In this document: positions 39,347-48,235 of the stretch, in pieces | Numbering within the stretch: position 1 is the first letter of the stretch | Layout: each line of letters opens with the position of its first letter | Assembly: GCF_008364625.2 (NCBI RefSeq) | Contig: NZ_CP126604.1 | Coordinates: 1,116,001 to 1,180,000, forward strand | Origin: Enterobacter dykesii | GTDB taxonomy: Bacteria > Pseudomonadota > Gammaproteobacteria > Enterobacterales > Enterobacteriaceae | DNA: 64,000 nucleotides | Direction of reading: 5' to 3' | Made by a program: the position numbers and the translations under genes | Notes under the pieces: model-generated | Seen by the model: only the letters and a program-made list of their open reading frames with translations | The model's database searches: none | What the model was told of the DNA's origin: nothing

Positions 39347-41452
39347 ATGAACAACTCAGGGAAATACCTTATATGGGCAGGGCTCTCCGTTGTGGGAGCC
39401 TTTGCCCTGGGCTATATCGCCCTCAACCGGGGGGAACAGATCAATGCGCTCTGGATCGTCGTCGCCTCCGTCTGCATTTATCTGATCGCGTACCGTTTTT
39501 ATGGCCGCTATATCGCGAAGAACGTTCTGGCCGTTGACGCTACGCGCATGACGCCTGCCGTCCGCCATAACGACGGGCTGGACTACGTGCCGACCGACAA
39601 AAAAGTTCTGTTCGGTCACCATTTTGCGGCGATTGCAGGGGCGGGCCCGCTGGTGGGACCGGTGCTGGCGGCGCAGATGGGCTACCTGCCGGGGATGATC
39701 TGGATCCTCGCGGGCGTGGTGCTGGCGGGCGCGGTGCAGGACTTTATGGTGCTGTTCGTCTCGACCCGCCGCGACGGGCGTTCGCTGGGTGAGCTGGTGA
39801 AAGAGGAGATGGGGGCAACCGCCGGGGTGATTGCGCTGGTGGCGACCTTTATGATCATGGTGATCATCCTCGCGGTGCTGGCGATGATCGTGGTGAAAGC
39901 GCTGACCCACAGCCCGTGGGGGACTTATACCGTTGCCTTTACCATTCCGCTGGCGCTGTTCATGGGGATCTATATCCGCTACCTGCGTCCGGGCCGCATT
40001 GGTGAGGTGTCGGTAATTGGCCTGGTATTCCTGGTGTTCGCCATTATCTCCGGCGGCTGGGTGGCGGAAAGCCCGACCTGGGCACCGTTCTTCGACTTTA
40101 CCGGCGTTCAGCTGACCTGGATGCTGGTGGGCTACGGCTTTGTGGCGGCGGTGCTGCCGGTATGGCTGCTGCTGGCTCCGCGTGACTATATCTCAACGTT
40201 CCTGAAAATCGGCACCATCGTCGGGCTGGCGATCGGCATTCTGATTATGCGTCCGACCCTGACCATGCCTGCGTTAACCAAATTCATCGACGGTACCGGC
40301 CCGGTCTGGACCGGTAATCTGTTCCCGTTCCTGTTTATCACCATCGCCTGCGGTGCGGTGTCGGGCTTCCACGCGCTGATCGCCTCCGGGACCACGCCGA
40401 AGATGCTGGCGAATGAAAATCAGGCCTGCCTGATCGGCTACGGCGGCATGCTGATGGAATCCTTTGTCGCCATCATGGCGCTGGTCTCTGCCTGTATCAT
40501 TGACCCGGGCGTGTATTTCGCGATGAACAGCCCGATGGCGGTACTGGCACCTGCTGGCACCGTTGACGTGGTGGCGTCAGCCGCGCAGGTGGTGAGCGGC
40601 TGGGGCTTTGCGATTACCCCTGATACGTTGACGAGCATCGCCAGTGAAGTTGGCGAGCAGTCGATTATCTCCCGTGCGGGCGGGGCGCCGACGCTGGCGG
40701 TCGGCATGGCGTATATTCTTCACGGCGCGCTGGGCGGGCTGATGGACGTGTCGTTCTGGTATCACTTCGCCATCCTGTTTGAAGCGCTGTTTATCCTGAC
40801 GGCGGTCGATGCGGGAACCCGTGCGGCGCGCTTTATGCTGCAGGACCTGCTGGGGGTGATCTCACCGAACCTAAAGCGTACCGATTCGCTCCCGGCTAAC
40901 CTGCTGGCGACGGCGCTGTGCGTGCTGGCGTGGGGCTATTTCCTGCACCAGGGCGTGGTCGATCCGCTGGGCGGAATTAACACCCTGTGGCCGCTGTTTG
41001 GTATCGCCAACCAGATGCTGGCGGGCATGGCGCTGATGCTCTGCGCGGTGGTGCTGTTCAAGATGAAGCGCCAGCGTTACGCCTGGGTGGCACTGTTGCC
41101 AACCGCGTGGCTGCTGATCTGTACCCTGACGGCGGGCTGGCAGAAAGCCTTCAGCCCGGACAACAAGGTGGGCTTCCTGGCGATCGCCAACAAGTTCCAG
41201 GCGATGATCGACAGCGGTAAGATCCCGGCGCAGTACACCGAGTCGCAGCTGTCGCAGCTGGTGTTTAACAACCGTCTGGATGCCGGGCTGACCATCTTCT
41301 TTATGGTGGTGGTCGTGGTGCTGGCGTTGTATTCTCTCAAGACCGCGCTGGCGGCGTTGAAAAACGATAAGCCAACGGCGAAAGAGACGCCGTACGAGCC
41401 GATGCCTGAAAACCTGGAAGAGATTGTGACCCAGGCGAAAGGGGCACATTAA
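39347..41452 (+). CDS. cstA: Carbon-starvation peptide/pyruvate transporter
   Basis: 701 residues, E. coli CstA length, about 16-18 membrane helices. CstA N-terminal domain with FGHHFAAIAGAGPLVGPVLAAQMGYLPG. Inner-membrane importer of peptides and, by later work, pyruvate, induced at carbon starvation via cAMP-CRP and repressed by CsrA. Upstream 39198-39346 contains TAAATTTTTC- and TCTAGAAAC-type AT-rich promoter sequence; a CRP site could not be fixed. Followed by ybdD. Confidence 0.95.
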   Translation: MNNSGKYLIWAGLSVVGAFALGYIALNRGEQINALWIVVASVCIYLIAYRFYGRYIAKNVLAVDATRMTPAVRHNDGLDYVPTDKKVLFGHHFAAIAGAGPLVGPVLAAQMGYLPGMIWILAGVVLAGAVQDFMVLFVSTRRDGRSLGELVKEEMGATAGVIALVATFMIMVIILAVLAMIVVKALTHSPWGTYTVAFTIPLALFMGIYIRYLRPGRIGEVSVIGLVFLVFAIISGGWVAESPTWAPFFDFTGVQLTWMLVGYGFVAAVLPVWLLLAPRDYISTFLKIGTIVGLAIGILIMRPTLTMPALTKFIDGTGPVWTGNLFPFLFITIACGAVSGFHALIASGTTPKMLANENQACLIGYGGMLMESFVAIMALVSACIIDPGVYFAMNSPMAVLAPAGTVDVVASAAQVVSGWGFAITPDTLTSIASEVGEQSIISRAGGAPTLAVGMAYILHGALGGLMDVSFWYHFAILFEALFILTAVDAGTRAARFMLQDLLGVISPNLKRTDSLPANLLATALCVLAWGYFLHQGVVDPLGGINTLWPLFGIANQMLAGMALMLCAVVLFKMKRQRYAWVALLPTAWLLICTLTAGWQKAFSPDNKVGFLAIANKFQAMIDSGKIPAQYTESQLSQLVFNNRLDAGLTIFFMVVVVVLALYSLKTALAALKNDKPTAKETPYEPMPENLEEIVTQAKGAH

Positions 41453-41459
41453 CCTGTGT

Positions 41460-41527
41460 GCCGGGTGGCGGCTTCGCCTTACCCGGCCTGCATTTCTTCT
41501 CGGCCCTCTCCCTCCGGGAGAGGGCCG
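41460..41527. repeat. REP element plus hairpin repeat between cstA and ybdD
   Basis: A REP (GCCGGGT 41460-41466, ACCCGGC 41481-41487) is followed directly by the second repeat family's core, GGCCCTCTCCC and GGGAGAGGGCC (41502-41526). Two different repeat families are thus stacked inside the cstA-ybdD operon. Confidence 0.8.
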
Positions 41528-41548
41528 GAAACAAAAGAGAAACTGATT

Positions 41549-41746
41549 ATGTTCGACACCCTTTCCAAAGCAGGTAAGTACCTGGGCCAGGCCGCCAAAA
41601 TGATGATTGGCGTGCCGGACTACGACAACTACGTCGAGCATATGCGCGTCAATCATCCGGACCAGACGCCCATGACCTACGAAGAATTTTTCCGTGACCG
41701 CCAGGATGCCCGCTACGGCGGCAAGGGCGGAGCGAAGTGCTGTTAA
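41549..41746 (+). CDS. ybdD: YbdD/YjiX-family small protein
   Basis: 65 residues from ATG 41549. Matches E. coli Ybd[34 protein letters not shown], ending in CC. Small partner always found behind CstA-type transporters and required with them for pyruvate uptake in E. coli (BtsT-YjiX/CstA-YbdD). Its TAA stop overlaps by three bases the stop of the convergent antitoxin gene. Confidence 0.93.
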   Translation: MFDTLSKAGKYLGQAAKMMIGVPDYDNYVEHMRVNHPDQTPMTYEEFFRDRQDARYGGKGGAKCC

Positions 41747-42147
41747 CCCTCTTTCGGTAAATAGAGGCTGATCTGCTCCTGCTTGCAGCCGTAGATAGCC
41801 GCCAGCTTTTCACGGGTGCGCTTTTGCGGACGGGAGTCCAGCGCTTCCAGCTGTGACACGGCGGACTGGGTGATGCCGAGTTTTTCAGCTACCTCCTGCT
41901 GGGATAATCCGCGCAGGATACGCCACGCGGCCTGCAGGCTGACGTTCTGCCATGTCATGATGCTGCATACTTCTCCCGGCAATTCCACGTCATCCAGACT
42001 ATCGTGTTCGACTTCAATATCCTCCAGATCGTCGTCGGTTTCGTCGTCAATTTCTGCCATCTGTAAGAGCATACGAAAATATTCGTGATAGGGAATAACG
42101 ACGTACTGCGTTTTCCCGTTATCGTCCTTGATTAGCTGTACAGCCAT
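41743..42147 (-). CDS. XRE-family antitoxin of a RelE-type pair
   Basis: 134 residues from ATG 42147, with GAGGAG ten bases upstream; the frame open to 42219 is inside the toxin gene. N-terminal [23 protein letters not shown] resembles Phd/YefM-like strands, an acidic linker (about 40-60), then an XRE helix-turn-helix ([43 protein letters not shown]). Expected to neutralise the toxin encoded upstream and repress their promoter. Overlaps the toxin 3' end by 29 bases and ends against the ybdD stop. Confidence 0.85.
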   Translation of the reverse strand: MAVQLIKDDNGKTQYVVIPYHEYFRMLLQMAEIDDETDDDLEDIEVEHDSLDDVELPGEVCSIMTWQNVSLQAAWRILRGLSQQEVAEKLGITQSAVSQLEALDSRPQKRTREKLAAIYGCKQEQISLYLPKEG

Positions 42148-42424
42148 AGTTGGCACTCTCCTCATGCAGGTAAGTCGTTGAAGTTCTGCGCTTGACGGCC
42201 AAAACATAACAATGGTCATCGGGATCGTCCCGAAGCGTATAGACGATGCGGTAATCGCCTACGCGAAGCCGGAAATGATTTTCTGTCGTCGATATTTTTT
42301 TGATATCGGGCCGGGGAGCCGAGCGGTCATCCAGCTCAGCAAGCTTTACCTCAATGCGACGCTGATACCGCTCGTCAATCTTTGAAAACGCCTTCTTTGC
42401 ACCATTTGACCAGACAATCTTCAT
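42119..42424 (-). CDS. RelE/ParE-superfamily toxin
   Basis: 101 residues from ATG 42424 (GGAGG five bases upstream). RelE-like fold: MKIVWSNGAKKAFSKIDERYQRRIEVKLAELDD, then KKISTTENHFRLRVGDYRIVYTLRDDPDDHCYVLAVKRRTSTTY, with the family's LRVGDYRIVY strand and basic C-terminal region. Predicted mRNA interferase or gyrase inhibitor; which cannot be told. First gene of the pair. The pair separates ybdD from ybdH relative to E. coli. Confidence 0.87.
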   Translation of the reverse strand: MKIVWSNGAKKAFSKIDERYQRRIEVKLAELDDRSAPRPDIKKISTTENHFRLRVGDYRIVYTLRDDPDDHCYVLAVKRRTSTTYLHEESANYGCTANQGR

Positions 42425-42473
42425 CCGTACCTCCACTGTACGCCCACACAAAGTATAAGGAAATAATAAGGCT

Positions 42474-42498
42474 ATTAGATAAATTCCGAATTTCTAAT
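42474..42498. promoter_or_regulatory. Palindromic operator of the RelE-type pair
   Basis: AAATTCCGAATTT (42481-42493) is a perfect 13-base palindrome around a central C, flanked by ATTAGA and TCTAAT arms. It lies about 55 bases upstream of the toxin ATG, with TATACT nearer the gene as a possible -10. Likely autoregulatory site. Confidence 0.5.
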
Positions 42499-42564
42499 GA
42501 GTTACTGTAGAGCGGAGAAAAAACAGGAGAAAGCGGCAAAACGCGAACCGTCGAGGGCGCTCGG

Positions 42565-42590
42565 AAACGCCTCTGCCGGGCGACAGAGGC
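42565..42590 (-). terminator. Terminator of the SDR gene
   Basis: On the minus strand GCCTCTG and CAGAGGC form a seven-base-pair stem, then GTTTCC, 18 bases past the SDR stop. T-run is short, so efficiency is uncertain. Confidence 0.55.
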
Positions 42591-42607
42591 TTGCAGTGAG
42601 ATTGCGA

Positions 42608-43351
42608 TCAGGCGTTCAAACCGCCGTCCACGTCCAGACCGGTACCGGAGATCTGCCCGGCCGCCGGGCTGGCAAGGAAGGTTACCGCCGCCGCGACGTC
42701 TTCCGGCTGACCGTAATGACCCAACGCAATAAGCTGACGCTGAGAGTCAGCCTGTTCCCCGTCTTCCGGGTTCATATCGCTGTTGGTGGGCCCGGGATGT
42801 ACCAGGTTAACGGTAATGCCGCGCGGCCCTAAATCACGGGCCAGCCCGCGGGTGAGGGAGTTCAGCGCCGATTTGGTCATCGAGTAAACGGCAATGCCCG
42901 GCTGCGCCACGCGGTTTGCCAGGCAGCTGCCTATATTGATGATGCGCCCGCCGTCGGACATGTGGACCAGCGCTTCCTGAATGGCGATCACCACGCCGCG
43001 GATGTTGACGTTGATAAGGGCGTCAATATCCGCCAGCGTCATGGACTCCAGCGGGCCGCCGCGCGCGATCCCGGCGTTGTTGACCAGAATGTCCAAGCCG
43101 CCAAGGGAACGCGCCGCATGGGTAACGGCATCCTGAATCGCCTGCGCGCTGGCGCTGTCGGCCTGCACGGCTTCGCCGTGTCGCCCCAGCGCCTTAATCT
43201 CATCGGCGACCGCCTGGGCCTTATCGGCAGATTTTTCATACGTAATAATCACATCCGCACCGGCGCGCGCCAGCGACAGGGCAATCGCACGACCCAACCC
43301 GCGGCTGGCACCGGTAACCAGCGCCTTTTTACCTGTTAAATCGATCTGCAT
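42608..43351 (-). CDS. Short-chain dehydrogenase/reductase
   Basis: 247 residues, classical SDR: TGASRGLG 13-20, NNAG 91-94, catalytic Ser142 with Tyr156 and Lys160 (AVYSMTKSALNSL), C-terminal GLDVDGGLNA. The region IINIGSC...GPRGITVNLVHPGPTNSDMNPEDG resembles the BdcA/FabG-like group. ATG 43351 with GAGG six bases upstream. Neighbour ybdH lies upstream on the same strand with a 57-base gap, so the two may be cotranscribed. Substrate unknown; absent from this place in E. coli. Confidence 0.85.
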   Translation of the reverse strand: MQIDLTGKKALVTGASRGLGRAIALSLARAGADVIITYEKSADKAQAVADEIKALGRHGEAVQADSASAQAIQDAVTHAARSLGGLDILVNNAGIARGGPLESMTLADIDALINVNIRGVVIAIQEALVHMSDGGRIINIGSCLANRVAQPGIAVYSMTKSALNSLTRGLARDLGPRGITVNLVHPGPTNSDMNPEDGEQADSQRQLIALGHYGQPEDVAAAVTFLASPAAGQISGTGLDVDGGLNA

Positions 43352-43408
43352 GATGACCTCGTTACGAGAGTGGTAAGAATCATCATTAGGTATAGTCGGT
43401 CAGGGCAA

Positions 43409-44497
43409 TTAACGGCTGAAGGATTCCACCTTCTCAAACGCGGCGCGCAGAACGTCAGGCGTTAACGTAACAGGTAAATAGTGAATCGACTCCACCGGGC
43501 GCAGGGTGTGGGCGATGACCCGATCCAGCTCGTCGCGGTTATTGATGTCGACGTCCAGCTCGCGAAGCGTGGTCGGCAGGTTAAAACGCTGGTACGCCGC
43601 GACCAGCTGTGCCAGCACGTCGTCCTGGCCGAGCAGGGCGCTTTGCACCAGAATGCCGTAGGCCACCTTGGTGCCGTGCAGGTATTTTTCCGTCTGCGGC
43701 AGCACGGTTAAGCCGTTGTGCACCGCATGCGCCGCCGCCACGCGGGTATAGCGTTCGCCCAGACCACCGACCATCCCGCCGCCGGCGACGATAGCATCCA
43801 CCACGTCCCGGAACGCCTGCGTCTGTTCGCCGCGCTGCTGGTCGGCCAGCGCCTCTTCGCTGCGCGCCAGCAGCACGTCGCGGATCGCCAGCGCGCCGTT
43901 GATGCCCAGCCGCACGGTCAGCGGCAGGTTCTCCGGCTCAGGAGCCAATACCACGGCTTCGTACCACTTCGCCAGCGTATCGCCGATGCCCGCCAGCAGA
44001 TATTCCGCCGGGGCGTTAAGGACGATCTGCGGCTCCACCAGCACCAGGAAGTTGGCGTCGTCGAAGATCTCAAAATGCAGCGCCTGACCGGCATCGTTGT
44101 ACCAGACGGAGAGCGGGGTCCACGCCGCACAGGTGGCGGCAATAGTGGGGATGCCCACGAACGGCACCCCTAAGCGGCGCGCCACGGCCTTGACGGTATC
44201 CATCACCGCGCCGCCGCCGACGCCAATCACCAGGCTGGCGTCGCTGCCGGATTCATTCACCAGATGGGTGACGTCGCGTTCGCTGCAGTGGCCTTTAAAC
44301 AGCAGGCGTTTCGCCCCCGGCGCGTTAAAACTCTCGGGCAGGAAAGGGCGCGCGCCTTCGATAGCGCGCTCGCCGTAAATCCACACCGCGCGGGAAAGCT
44401 GCTCCGGGGTAAAGAAGTTATCCAGCAGCGCAAGGCTTCCGGGATGAGAGAAGTAGTTCGCCGGGCCAGGCACGACGCGGATATCGGTGTTGCTCAT
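43409..44497 (-). CDS. hcxA: Hydroxycarboxylate dehydrogenase A (YbdH)
   Basis: 362 residues, iron/zinc-dependent alcohol-dehydrogenase-III family, GldA-like fold. NAD(P)-binding GVGGGAVMDTVKAVARR, metal-site region LAGIGDTLAKWYE and AAAHAVHNGLTVLPQTEKYLHGTKVAYG. E. coli HcxA (YbdH) reduces 2-oxobutanoate and 2-oxoglutarate to hydroxy acids. It sits in the methionine-salvage neighbourhood and could reduce 2-oxo-4-methylthiobutanoate (inference). Divergent from the ABC transporter genes with candidate Met boxes between. Confidence 0.9.
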   Translation of the reverse strand: MSNTDIRVVPGPANYFSHPGSLALLDNFFTPEQLSRAVWIYGERAIEGARPFLPESFNAPGAKRLLFKGHCSERDVTHLVNESGSDASLVIGVGGGAVMDTVKAVARRLGVPFVGIPTIAATCAAWTPLSVWYNDAGQALHFEIFDDANFLVLVEPQIVLNAPAEYLLAGIGDTLAKWYEAVVLAPEPENLPLTVRLGINGALAIRDVLLARSEEALADQQRGEQTQAFRDVVDAIVAGGGMVGGLGERYTRVAAAHAVHNGLTVLPQTEKYLHGTKVAYGILVQSALLGQDDVLAQLVAAYQRFNLPTTLRELDVDINNRDELDRVIAHTLRPVESIHYLPVTLTPDVLRAAFEKVESFSR

Positions 44498-44532
44498 GAT
44501 GGTGTCCTTTTTGCGGAAGCGCTAACCCGATG

Positions 44533-44556
44533 TTATGTCTGGACATCCGGATGGCT
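44533..44556. promoter_or_regulatory. Candidate tandem MetJ boxes before hcxA and the ABC transporter
   Basis: Three contiguous 8-mers, TTATGTCT, GGACATCC and GGATGGCT, each match the Met box AGACGTCT at 5 of 8 positions in perfect 8-base phase. They lie 36 bases upstream of hcxA and 100 upstream of the ATPase gene. Individually weak; tandem phase and the nearby strong boxes at 50751 and 54295 support them. ATGTC-TG-GACAT could alternatively be a GntR-type site. Confidence 0.45.
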
Positions 44557-44656
44557 AATAATATTTCGCTTTAACTTATGCCTTTTCCGTCGTTGTCAGT
44601 CAACCGGAGCTGTGAAAAATTCGATAAATCAGAAGAGTAATGAAGGATTTACGCGG

Positions 44657-46159
44657 ATGGTTTCCAGTCGCCTTGAGATGCGCGGTATCAGCCTGGCCTT
44701 TTCCGGCTTTCAGGCGCTGTCGCGCGTGAATTTCACCTTAACCGGCGGGTCCGTACACGCGCTGACCGGCGCCAACGGCGCGGGGAAATCGACCCTGATG
44801 GCGGTGCTGTGCGGCACGCACGACCACTATGAGGGCGAGATCAGCATTAACAACCAGCCGGTGAGCATCCGTGAACCGCTCGATGCCAAACGGCTGGGGA
44901 TCCACCTCGTGCAGCAGGAAGTGGACGTAGCGCTGATCCCGGGGTTAAGCATTGCCGAAAACATCATGCTCGACCAGCTGGCGCTGCCGGGGCATCGCTT
45001 CAGCTGGCGCGCGATCCGCCAGCAGGCGAGACAGGCGCTGGCGCAGCTCGACGTGACGCTGGACGTTCGCCGTTCCATCGACGGCTGTTCGCTGGCCGAA
45101 AAGCAGCAGATTTTGCTGGCACGCGCCTTGTCCCACCACTGCCGTTTTTTGATTCTTGATGAGCCCACCGCGCCGCTGGACGCGCACGAGAGCGAGCGCC
45201 TGTTTGCGGTAGTGAGACGTTTAAAGCAGCAGGGCATCGGCGTGGTGTTTATCTCCCACCGCATTCACGAGCTGAAGGCCATCTGCGACACCCTGACGGT
45301 GCTGCGCGACGGCAAGCTGATCGAGTCCGGCCCGATGGCCGATCTCAGCGGCGAAGCGATCGTCGAGAAGATGCTCGGACACGTGCTGAGCGATATCTAT
45401 CCGCCCGCGCGGCCGCCGCACGGCGACGAGACGCTGCTGCGGGTGGAAGGTCTGCACGATGACGCGCTGCTGAAAGATATTTCCCTGCACCTGCGCAAAG
45501 GCGAAATCCTCGGGATTGCCGGGCTGGCGGGCGCGGGAAAAACCGAACTCTGCAAGGCGCTTTTTGGCGCCACAAAAAGCCGCGTGGCGCGCGGTGAGCT
45601 GAATCTTCAATCCTGGCAGCCGCGCGATCCGGTGGATTCCGTGCTGCGCGGTCTGGCGCTGGTGCCGGAGGAGCGGCGCAAAGAGGGCATTTTTATCGAC
45701 GAGCCGGTGAGCATGAACCTGGCGGTCACGGCAGATAACAGCTTTTCGCGCTGGAGCCTGTTCGGCCATCGTCAGGCGTGGCGCTGGGCGGAAGAGGTGA
45801 TTGCCCGCGTCGGCGTGCGTACGCGCGGGCCAGGGCAGGTGCTGCGCCGTCTTTCTGGCGGCAACCAGCAGAAGGTCGCCATCGGCAAATGGCTGCGCAA
45901 TGACGCCAGCGTGCTGATATTCGACGAGCCGACCAAAGGCGTGGACGTGAAGGCCAAAACCGATCTGTTCCAGCTGATTGACGGCCTGGCGCGTGAGGGC
46001 AAAGGGGTGATTTACGCCTCGGGCGAGTTTGCCGAGCTGGTCGGGCTGTGCGACCGCATCTGCGTGCTGTGGGACGGGCGCATCGTGGCGGAAATCGCCG
46101 GGGCCGAGGCCCGCGAAGAGACACTACTTTATTATTCAACCGGAGGAACGGCGTCGTGA
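44657..46159 (+). CDS. Sugar-type ABC transporter, double ATPase subunit (RbsA-like)
   Basis: 500 residues from ATG 44657 (AAGGA upstream). Two nucleotide-binding halves as in RbsA/MglA: first with Walker A TGANGAGKST and Walker B LILDEPTAPLD but a degenerate signature (SLAEKQQ); second with the family's modified P-loop GLAGAGKTE, signature LSGGNQQKV and Walker B LIFDEPTKGVD. Energises import of a small polyol or pentose-like solute. Overlaps the permease by four bases. Position between hcxA and mtnK suggests methylthioribose or a related compound (inference). Confidence 0.88.
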   Translation: MVSSRLEMRGISLAFSGFQALSRVNFTLTGGSVHALTGANGAGKSTLMAVLCGTHDHYEGEISINNQPVSIREPLDAKRLGIHLVQQEVDVALIPGLSIAENIMLDQLALPGHRFSWRAIRQQARQALAQLDVTLDVRRSIDGCSLAEKQQILLARALSHHCRFLILDEPTAPLDAHESERLFAVVRRLKQQGIGVVFISHRIHELKAICDTLTVLRDGKLIESGPMADLSGEAIVEKMLGHVLSDIYPPARPPHGDETLLRVEGLHDDALLKDISLHLRKGEILGIAGLAGAGKTELCKALFGATKSRVARGELNLQSWQPRDPVDSVLRGLALVPEERRKEGIFIDEPVSMNLAVTADNSFSRWSLFGHRQAWRWAEEVIARVGVRTRGPGQVLRRLSGGNQQKVAIGKWLRNDASVLIFDEPTKGVDVKAKTDLFQLIDGLAREGKGVIYASGEFAELVGLCDRICVLWDGRIVAEIAGAEAREETLLYYSTGGTAS

Positions 46160-47151
46160 GCAAGGCCCTTTCAGTGAACGCGGCGGCGTCTGGCCGCCAG
46201 CAGATTTTCGATTTTCTCTACAGGTGGGGCATGCTGTTGACCGTCGTCGCGCTGGTGGCCGTCTTTGGCCTGGCGTCGGACAGCTTCCTCGATCCGAACA
46301 ACATCATCAATATTCTGCGCTCGATTGCCATCGTGACGGTGATTGCCATTGGCGTGTCGATATCGTTGACCATCGGCGGGTTCGATCTGTCGGTCGGATC
46401 GACCGCCTCGCTGGCGAACGCGCTGGTGATTTCGCTTTTCGTCTGGCACGGCTTTGGTACCACCGAGTCGATTCTGATCACCCTCGCGCTCTGCACCCTG
46501 GTGGGGCTGTTTAACGCTTTTCTGATCGTCATCCTGCGTATTCCGGACATGCTCGCGACGCTTGCCAGCCTGTTCGTCATTCAGGGCGTGGCGATGACCT
46601 ACAGCTACGGCGGGTCGATTACCGAGAACATGGTGCTGCCGAGCGGCGACATGGCGGAAGGGACCATTCCGGCGGCGTTCAGCCTGCTGGGGCAGGTGCC
46701 GACCATCGTGATCGTCATGCTGGTGGTGACCGTTCTGGCGCAGCTGGGCCTCTCGTTGACCACTCACGGGCGCCGGATGTACGCCATCGGCGGCAACCCC
46801 GAAGCCGCGCGTCTCTCCGGCATTCGCACCACGCGCTACAAAGTGGCGGCCTACGTGATTGCCTCGCTGCTGGCGGGCCTGGGCGGGATTTTGCTGGCCT
46901 CGCGCATCGGTTCGTCGCAGGTGAATGCGGGCGGCGGCTACCTGATGGATGCGGTGGCGGCGGCGTGGATTGGCTTCTCGCTGGCCGGATCCGGCAAGCC
47001 GAACGCGCTGGGAACCCTGGTCGGGGCGGTCATTCTCGGCGTGCTGTCGAACGGGCTGGTGATGCTCTCCGTGCCGTATTACGCCATGGACATTATAAAA
47101 GGGCTGGTGCTCGCGGTAGCGCTGGCGATTACCTACATACAAAAACGCTGA
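46156..47151 (+). CDS. Sugar-type ABC transporter permease (RbsC-like)
   Basis: 331 residues from GTG 46156, which sits in a GTGA overlap with the ATPase stop and has GGAGG nine bases upstream. Eight to ten membrane helices; the BPD_transp_2 family motif GLFNAFLIVILRIPDMLATLASLFVIQG and AIGGNPEAARLSGI are clear. Forms the inner-membrane channel for the substrate-binding protein encoded 20 bases downstream. Confidence 0.88.
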   Translation: MSKALSVNAAASGRQQIFDFLYRWGMLLTVVALVAVFGLASDSFLDPNNIINILRSIAIVTVIAIGVSISLTIGGFDLSVGSTASLANALVISLFVWHGFGTTESILITLALCTLVGLFNAFLIVILRIPDMLATLASLFVIQGVAMTYSYGGSITENMVLPSGDMAEGTIPAAFSLLGQVPTIVIVMLVVTVLAQLGLSLTTHGRRMYAIGGNPEAARLSGIRTTRYKVAAYVIASLLAGLGGILLASRIGSSQVNAGGGYLMDAVAAAWIGFSLAGSGKPNALGTLVGAVILGVLSNGLVMLSVPYYAMDIIKGLVLAVALAITYIQKR

Positions 47152-47170
47152 CAACACAACGGGATAAAAA

Positions 47171-48235
47171 ATGAAAAAGATTGCACTCTCTTTGGTGGCA
47201 TTAGGGTTATTCACTGCTCTGCCTGGCTTCGCGGCTATGCCCGCACCGCTTCCGGCGGCCATTGCGAACCATGACGGCCCGATCCGCATCGCGGTGATCC
47301 GTAACCTCGGCTCAGACGACAACACCACGCAGTTTATTGCCGGGGCAATTCAGGAAGGGAAAAAGCTCGGCTTTAAGGTCAGCACCTTTTTAAGCAACGG
47401 GGACGACGCCAAATTCCAGGACTTTGTGAACCAGGCGATCAGCCAGAAGTATGACGGGATTATCCTGTCCCAGGGGCGCGATCCTTACTCTACCGCGCTG
47501 GTAAAGAAAGCGGTGGATGCCGGCATCAAAGTTTCAGTATTCGATACCGCGGTTAACGGCGAGATCCCGGGCGTGACCGTCACGCAGCAGGACGATGCCT
47601 CCCTGACGAACCTCTCCTTCGGCCAGCTGGCGAAAGATTTCAACGGCAAGGCCAATATCGTCAAGCTGTGGGTGGCGGGCTTCCCGCCGATGGAGCGTCG
47701 CCAGGCGGCGTATAAAGTGCTGCAAAAGCAGTATCCGGACATCAAAGAGCTGGAGTCTATCGGTGCCGTCTCCTCTGACGTGCAGGGCGATACCGCCAAC
47801 AAGGTGGGTGCGATCCTGGCGAAATACCCGAAAGGCAAAATCGACGCCATCTGGGGCACGTGGGACGCCTTCAGCCAGGGCGCGTATAAGGCGCTGAAAG
47901 AGAACGGCCGCACCGAGATCAAGCTCTACAGCATCGATATCTCCAACCAGGATCTGCAGCTGATGCGCGAGCCGGGCAGTTCGTGGAAGGTGAGCGTGGC
48001 GGTGGATCCGAAGCTGATTGGCGCGACCAACGTGCGTCTGGTGGCGAACAAGATTGCCGGGGAAGCGACGCCTGCGACCTACGATTTTAAGGCGGCGGCT
48101 ATTCCTCAGGCGCTGCTGACCGCCCAGCCGGGCCCGGTGAACGTGGCGTCACTGGGGAAAATCATTCCGGGCTGGGGCCAGACGGAAGATTTTATCGCGC
48201 CGTGGTTTGCGACGCTGGAAGCGAAAAATAAATGA
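47171..48235 (+). CDS. Periplasmic sugar-type substrate-binding protein
   Basis: 354 residues. Signal peptide MKKIALSLVALGLFTALPGFA, then a type I periplasmic-binding fold (RIAVIRNLGSDDNTTQFIAGAIQEGKKLGF; YDGIILSQGRDP; AGIKVSVFDTAV; IDAIWGTWDAFSQGAYKAL). Resembles RbsB/XylF-type proteins but with an unusual long aromatic insert VKLWVAGFPPMERRQ, perhaps a hydrophobic ligand wall. Its stop overlaps the LVIVD gene start by four bases, tying all four genes together. Confidence 0.88.
   Translation: MKKIALSLVALGLFTALPGFAAMPAPLPAAIANHDGPIRIAVIRNLGSDDNTTQFIAGAIQEGKKLGFKVSTFLSNGDDAKFQDFVNQAISQKYDGIILSQGRDPYSTALVKKAVDAGIKVSVFDTAVNGEIPGVTVTQQDDASLTNLSFGQLAKDFNGKANIVKLWVAGFPPMERRQAAYKVLQKQYPDIKELESIGAVSSDVQGDTANKVGAILAKYPKGKIDAIWGTWDAFSQGAYKALKENGRTEIKLYSIDISNQDLQLMREPGSSWKVSVAVDPKLIGATNVRLVANKIAGEATPATYDFKAAAIPQALLTAQPGPVNVASLGKIIPGWGQTEDFIAPWFATLEAKNK

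Noticed and set aside
44533-44556. Met boxes before the ABC operon treated as certain
   Set aside because: Each 8-mer matches only 5 of 8; kept as a low-confidence feature because a GntR-type reading (ATGTC/GACAT) is also possible.
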